From: JABDBE01 sp049585795
Lineage (GTDB): Bacteria > Acidobacteriota > Terriglobia > Terriglobales > Acidobacteriaceae
Direction of reading: 5' to 3'
Assembly: GCA_049585795.1 (NCBI GenBank)
Contig: JBAVAQ010000020.1
Span: forward strand, 59,805-123,804
DNA length: 64,000 nt
In this document: piece by piece, positions 61,212 through 64,000 of the stretch
Layout of the letters: the number at the start of each line of letters is the position of its first letter
Position numbering within the stretch: position 1 is the stretch's first letter
Position numbers and translations under genes: made by a program
Notes under the pieces: generated by a model
Databases searched by the model: none
What the model saw: the letters and a program-made list of their open reading frames with translations, nothing else
Told to the model about the DNA's origin: nothing

Positions 61212-61805
61212 TTACTTCGCAGCTCTGACTTGCTCATCTAAAAATCTCTTCACGCTCTTCACGTACACATCCGCGAAGTCCACCACCGGACGCCTGGCTT
61301 CGATCAACCGGAGCGCGTCCTCCAACTTCCAACTCAGCGAGCACAGAATTGCCAGAGTCATCATAGGTGCGCGATGCACTCCCGCTGCGCAGTGGACAAC
61401 AAGTTTGGTCCCAGGCTCGTCCAGCGTCTCCAGCGCAAAATCCACCCCCCGCTGGAAAACCTCGGGAGACTTGGGCTGGAAGTCATCGTCAATCGGATTC
61501 CACAGCACCGTAATCCCGTGTGTCAAGGCCAACGGCGTATCATCGAATTCAATCTGCATGTCGATGATGTGAGTTACCTCGGCCCGCGCTACCTGCGCCA
61601 TGTTCTCCGCCGTCCAGATACCCCCTCCGACTGCTATGCGGCCAGTCACCCAACTCATATCCATCATGAAAGTCCTGTGTGGCAGGTTCTTTTGTCGTGC
61701 CAGGAAACCATAGCGAGCAGCTCCCCGAGTCGCCAAGGCCGTCGACCAACGCCCTGCGGCCCGCGAGAAGTTTTGTGTAACCTTTGACCAGTCACCGACT
61801 TTCAT
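61212..61805 (-). CDS. Dual-specificity / tyrosine protein phosphatase
   Basis: A 197-residue product with the Cys-phosphatase loop VVHCAAGVHRAPM (Cys139, Arg145: C-x5-R) and a candidate general-acid Asp in NPIDDDFQP. The N-terminal 45 residues are basic and not conserved. It should remove phosphate from Tyr/Ser/Thr; its target in a phage context is unknown. Start overlaps the upstream stop by ATGA. Confidence 0.88.
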   Translation of the reverse strand: MKVGDWSKVTQNFSRAAGRWSTALATRGAARYGFLARQKNLPHRTFMMDMSWVTGRIAVGGGIWTAENMAQVARAEVTHIIDMQIEFDDTPLALTHGITVLWNPIDDDFQPKSPEVFQRGVDFALETLDEPGTKLVVHCAAGVHRAPMMTLAILCSLSWKLEDALRLIEARRPVVDFADVYVKSVKRFLDEQVRAAK

Positions 61806-62176
61806 TCTACGGCATCACTCTCTTGCTCAACTGGGCCTGCGACACACTCTTTGGTAACTCCACTGCCGGGATCTCCCGGTTCCGGAAGCCTCAATCGTTG
61901 CAATAAGGTTTTGGCCAGCGAATCTTCCTCGACCGCTTTTTCGGGAGCCGCTGCCGGACAAAGCCCGATCATCTCGAACAAGTACTTCATCGCCAGATAG
62001 TGACCCTGATCGACTTCCTTCATGGTGTTCTTGACCATCTTGATCGCACGATTCCCGACGAGATTCGTGATCTGCTCCCCGATAACCTCGAGATCCACCC
62101 GCTTCGGTGACTTCTCTGTCCCAGACGGAGCTTTCCTTGGGCGCTTGCGCACCTTGGTCGCTTTAGTTTTGCGCAT
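61802..62176 (-). CDS. Basic phage protein, first gene of the block
   Basis: A 124-residue product with a strongly basic N-terminus (MRKTKATKVRKRPRKAPSG), a helical core (EVIGEQITNLVGNRAIKMVK, GHYLAMKYLFEMIGL) and an acidic Gly/Pro-rich tail. DNA binding or a small-terminase role is possible but unproven. AGAGGAA site before ATG 62176; overlaps the phosphatase gene, so the two are coupled. Confidence 0.65.
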   Translation of the reverse strand: MRKTKATKVRKRPRKAPSGTEKSPKRVDLEVIGEQITNLVGNRAIKMVKNTMKEVDQGHYLAMKYLFEMIGLCPAAAPEKAVEEDSLAKTLLQRLRLPEPGDPGSGVTKECVAGPVEQESDAVE

Positions 62177-62215
62177 TTATTCCTCTGGACTGCGACTTGA
62201 GGCTGGGCCAAAAAT

Positions 62216-62238
62216 AAAGGGCGCCAAGGGCGCCCTTT
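62216..62238. terminator. Hairpin upstream of the phage block
   Basis: Perfect 10-bp arms AAAGGGCGCC / GGCGCCCTTT with AAG loop; A and T runs flank it on both sides, so it can terminate in either direction and may insulate the transposase from the phage operon. Confidence 0.7.
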
Positions 62239-62323
62239 AAAATTCTTGCGATCTATATTCAGATTATCAGGTTTGAAAGGAAACTATGACATGATTTCAA
62301 AATTTATTTTGGTAATAATTTAC

Positions 62324-62352
62324 TTGACTCGCCCACGTCTTTTTGGTATCTT
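62324..62352 (+). promoter_or_regulatory. Promoter of the transposase gene
   Basis: -35 TTGACT (62324-62329), 17-base spacer, -10 TATCTT (62347-62352). The expected start is about 62359, i.e. the A of the ATG, which would give a leaderless mRNA. Confidence 0.6.
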
Positions 62353-62358
62353 TTAGTC

Positions 62359-63303
62359 ATGGAACGCGAACCTCAAAGTCTCCAAGAAGCTATTGTCTAC
62401 TTCTCGAACCCAGACAATTGTGTTGACTACATCGCAGTCCGCCGATGGCCTAATGGCGTCGTCTGCCCCGGTTGCGGAGCGACAAAAGTCAGCTACAACG
62501 CGAAGCGGCGCACGTGGAAGTGCGGCAGTCACCATTCCAAGCGCGAGTTCTCCATCAAGGTCGGAACGATCTACGAGGACAGCCCTATCTCGTTGGACAA
62601 GTGGCTCACCGCAACGTGGACGCTTACCAATTGTAAGAACGGTGTCAGCAGTTACGAGATTGCGCGAGATGTGAAGGTGACTCAGAAGTCCGCATGGTTT
62701 ATGCTCCAACGGATTCGCCTTGCGATGCAGGATGAGTTCTTTGGTTCCAAGCTTGGCGGCGACGGTGGCGAAGTAGAAGTAGACGAAACTTTCATCGGCG
62801 GAAAAGCGCGGAACATGCACAAGTCGAAACGGCTGAAGATGAAGGTCCGCGAAGACAATTGGGGTAAGACCATCGTCATGGGAATGCTGGAACGTGGCGG
62901 AAAGGTTCGAGCGAAAGTAGTTCCCGACCGCAAGAAGCCAGCGATTCATTCCACCATCGCGGAAGGTATTGCGGCTGGCACTCAGCTTTACACTGACGAT
63001 CACACAGGCTACATGGATATGTCGCCAGATTACGTTCACAGCATCGTCAATCATGCGGAGCAATACGTTAATGGTCGCGTTCACACGAATGGCATCGAGA
63101 ACTTTTGGAGCTGCCTGAAGCGCGGGCTGAATGGAACCTACGTTTCTGTCGAGCCGTTTCACTTGTTCCGGTACTTGGATGAACAGATGTTCCGATATAA
63201 CAATCGCAAGAACCTTGACGACGCTGGTCGCTTCGATGTAGTCGTGCGGCAGATCGTCGGCAAGCGCATCACGTTCGCTCAACTGACAGGCAAACCCAAT
63301 TGA
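62359..63303 (+). CDS. IS1595-family (ISXO2-like) transposase
   Basis: A 314-residue product: N-terminal zinc ribbon (CPGCGATKVSY ... TWKCGSHHS, Cys36/39/55), then a DDE-type catalytic domain with Asp142 (VDETFIGGK), Asp213/214 (YTDDHTGY) and the NGIENFWSCLKR motif (Asn244, Glu247). Full length and intact, so possibly active. No terminal inverted repeats or target duplication could be found by eye on either side. Confidence 0.92.
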   Translation: MEREPQSLQEAIVYFSNPDNCVDYIAVRRWPNGVVCPGCGATKVSYNAKRRTWKCGSHHSKREFSIKVGTIYEDSPISLDKWLTATWTLTNCKNGVSSYEIARDVKVTQKSAWFMLQRIRLAMQDEFFGSKLGGDGGEVEVDETFIGGKARNMHKSKRLKMKVREDNWGKTIVMGMLERGGKVRAKVVPDRKKPAIHSTIAEGIAAGTQLYTDDHTGYMDMSPDYVHSIVNHAEQYVNGRVHTNGIENFWSCLKRGLNGTYVSVEPFHLFRYLDEQMFRYNNRKNLDDAGRFDVVVRQIVGKRITFAQLTGKPN

Positions 63304-63497
63304 GCGAGGACTACCCAGACAAGGGCTGCCCGGAAGCAATACCGGGGTAAGCGGGCACAGTTCTCTAAGTTATTGAAACCATGATAGCCCAAGAGTTATT
63401 TTCATGTGGTTTCTAAAGTGCCATTGACCGATCCTTGAAACCTTGAGATAGTCTTTAGCGTCTAACTTAGGTAATATCTAGAAAAGGAGCGACTCCA

Positions 63498-63698
63498 TTG
63501 CCAGTCATCGAAACTGATCCTCGCTTGGAAGCCCTCCGTAGTGCCCCGCTGAATAGCTGGATAGCACTGTCTGAGGAAAGCAAGATAGTAGCAGTCGGAA
63601 GTACCTATGATGAAGTGGTGACCAAGAGTGAAAGTGCCGGTGTGGAAGATCCCTCCATTATAAAGACACCGGCAGAGTGGCACTCGCTCTCACTTTGA
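63498..63698 (+). CDS. Small protein of DUF5678-like type
   Basis: A 66-residue product starting at TTG 63498, supported by AAGGAG nine bases upstream. It reads MPVIETDPRLEALRSAPLNS, then WIALSEESKIVAVGSTYDEV and ends with SIIKTPAEWHSLSL; this resembles small proteins encoded next to retropepsin-like genes. Function unknown. The next ORF begins two bases after its stop. Confidence 0.65.
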   Translation: MPVIETDPRLEALRSAPLNSWIALSEESKIVAVGSTYDEVVTKSESAGVEDPSIIKTPAEWHSLSL

Positions 63699-63700
63699 GC

Positions 63701-63811
63701 ATGAAAGTTCCCTATAGGAAATTTCCTAACGGTTCGGAGTTTAGCTATCGCGCCGTCTTGGATGTTTTGGCTCAGCGTGAAATGGAGAACAGGCGTTCTC
63801 CGTTAGTGTAG
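63701..63811 (+). pseudogene. Probable truncated ORF, retropepsin-like start
   Basis: A 36-residue frame (MKVPYRKFPNGSEFSYRAVL...) two bases after the preceding gene. The opening resembles the N-terminus of retropepsin-like proteins commonly paired with DUF5678-type genes, but no catalytic Asp-Thr/Ser-Gly follows before the TAG. Likely the 5' remnant of a longer gene. Confidence 0.45.
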
Positions 63812-63814
63812 ATT

Positions 63815-63831
63815 CCGCCCCTTCGGGGCGG
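63815..63831 (+). terminator. Hairpin terminator after the small gene pair
   Basis: Arms CCGCCCC / GGGGCGG with TTC loop, followed by GGATTTT; four bases after the TAG of the truncated ORF. Downstream to the window end only a doubtful minus-strand frame (63803-63991) is open. Confidence 0.65.
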
Positions 63832-64000
63832 GGATTTTCAAGGCATGTTGGGGTCTATCGTCCGATGGCTTTTCCCTCGCAGCGAACAGCGCGAGAGGAT
63901 CAGCTCCCGCGCTGCGGAGCATCGGCTCGATGAGCCCCACCAGGTTATCCCTCAGCATGGTTGCATCCCTGCAGTGCCGCTTCCGTTTCACCCGGCGAAG

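Larger units (their letters stand above)
39785..62176 (-). mobile_element. Prophage or phage-derived particle gene block
   Basis: About 22 kb of uniformly minus-strand genes with recognisable large terminase, portal, prohead protease, capsid, connector and tail genes. The left limit is just after the E2 gene; the right limit is unclear and may continue past the window. No integrase, repressor, DNA replication gene, holin/endolysin pair or tape-measure protein is seen. No att-type direct repeat or adjacent tRNA was found. Base composition is close to the chromosome, suggesting an old resident. Confidence 0.75.

Noticed and set aside
62240..63480. Terminal inverted repeats for the IS1595-type element
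   Set aside because: No matching pair found by eye in about 100-170 bases on either side of the transposase.
63803..63991. 62-residue minus-strand frame at the window end
   Set aside because: Ends inside the terminator hairpin, no ribosome site seen before the window ends, no family recognised.

Overview
The window looks like chromosome of an acidobacterium (Acidobacteriota, probably Terriglobia), judged from protein style, moderately high G+C, and many hairpin-forming repeats at gene junctions. Species cannot be read from the sequence, and this placement is inference. Gene density is high and most chromosomal genes are housekeeping genes.

Left part (1-18 kb). The 3' part of galT is followed by a complete ISC iron-sulfur operon on the minus strand: iscR, a small unannotated ORF, iscS, iscU, iscA, hscB, hscA, fdx, iscX. 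A clear promoter and Rrf2-type operator precede iscR. Almost every gap in the operon is filled by a different palindromic or tandem repeat. Next come a small zinc-ribbon-like protein, a single-domain response regulator, tsaD, a cca-type nucleotidyltransferase with a palindromic repeat inserted in its reading frame, gatC-gatA (no gatB here), a small A/T-richer island with an overlapping toxin-like/zinc-ribbon gene pair, an FmdE-like protein, a lipoprotein, cysS and tRNA-Val(GAC).

Middle part (18-39.7 kb). A CDP-alcohol phosphatidyltransferase, a secreted protein, a 3-methyladenine glycosylase, a MerR regulator, a hydantoinase B-type protein, a DinB-fold protein, threonine dehydrogenase and a lone LuxR-type regulator precede a plus-strand run aroC-def-fmt-rsmB. 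A PASTA protein, recQ, a class III aminotransferase, a class A penicillin-binding protein, and an E1-beta / cytochrome c / E2 cluster of 2-oxoacid dehydrogenase type follow.

Right part (39.8-62.2 kb). An uninterrupted minus-strand block encodes a phage-like particle. In transcription order it has a basic protein overlapping a dual-specificity phosphatase, a 2091-residue fibre and a 748-residue beta-helix/deacetylase protein (both with signal peptides), large terminase, portal, protease, coiled-coil (scaffold-like) protein, major capsid, connector, head closure, tail proteins, a membrane protein, and finally a proteasome-like Ntn-hydrolase overlapping a 56-residue ORF. No integrase, repressor, replication gene, lysis cassette or tape measure is visible. 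The window ends with a leaderless IS1595-type transposase and small accessory ORFs.

The strongest unusual signals are: (1) 7- and 8-base in-phase tandem repeats arranged as long stem-loops exactly between stop and start codons (hscB/hscA, def/fmt, phage genes); (2) palindromes inserted in frame in cca and hyuB; (3) the Ntn-hydrolase/56-residue pair; (4) the orphan toxin-like pair; (5) export signals on phage-type fibre proteins.
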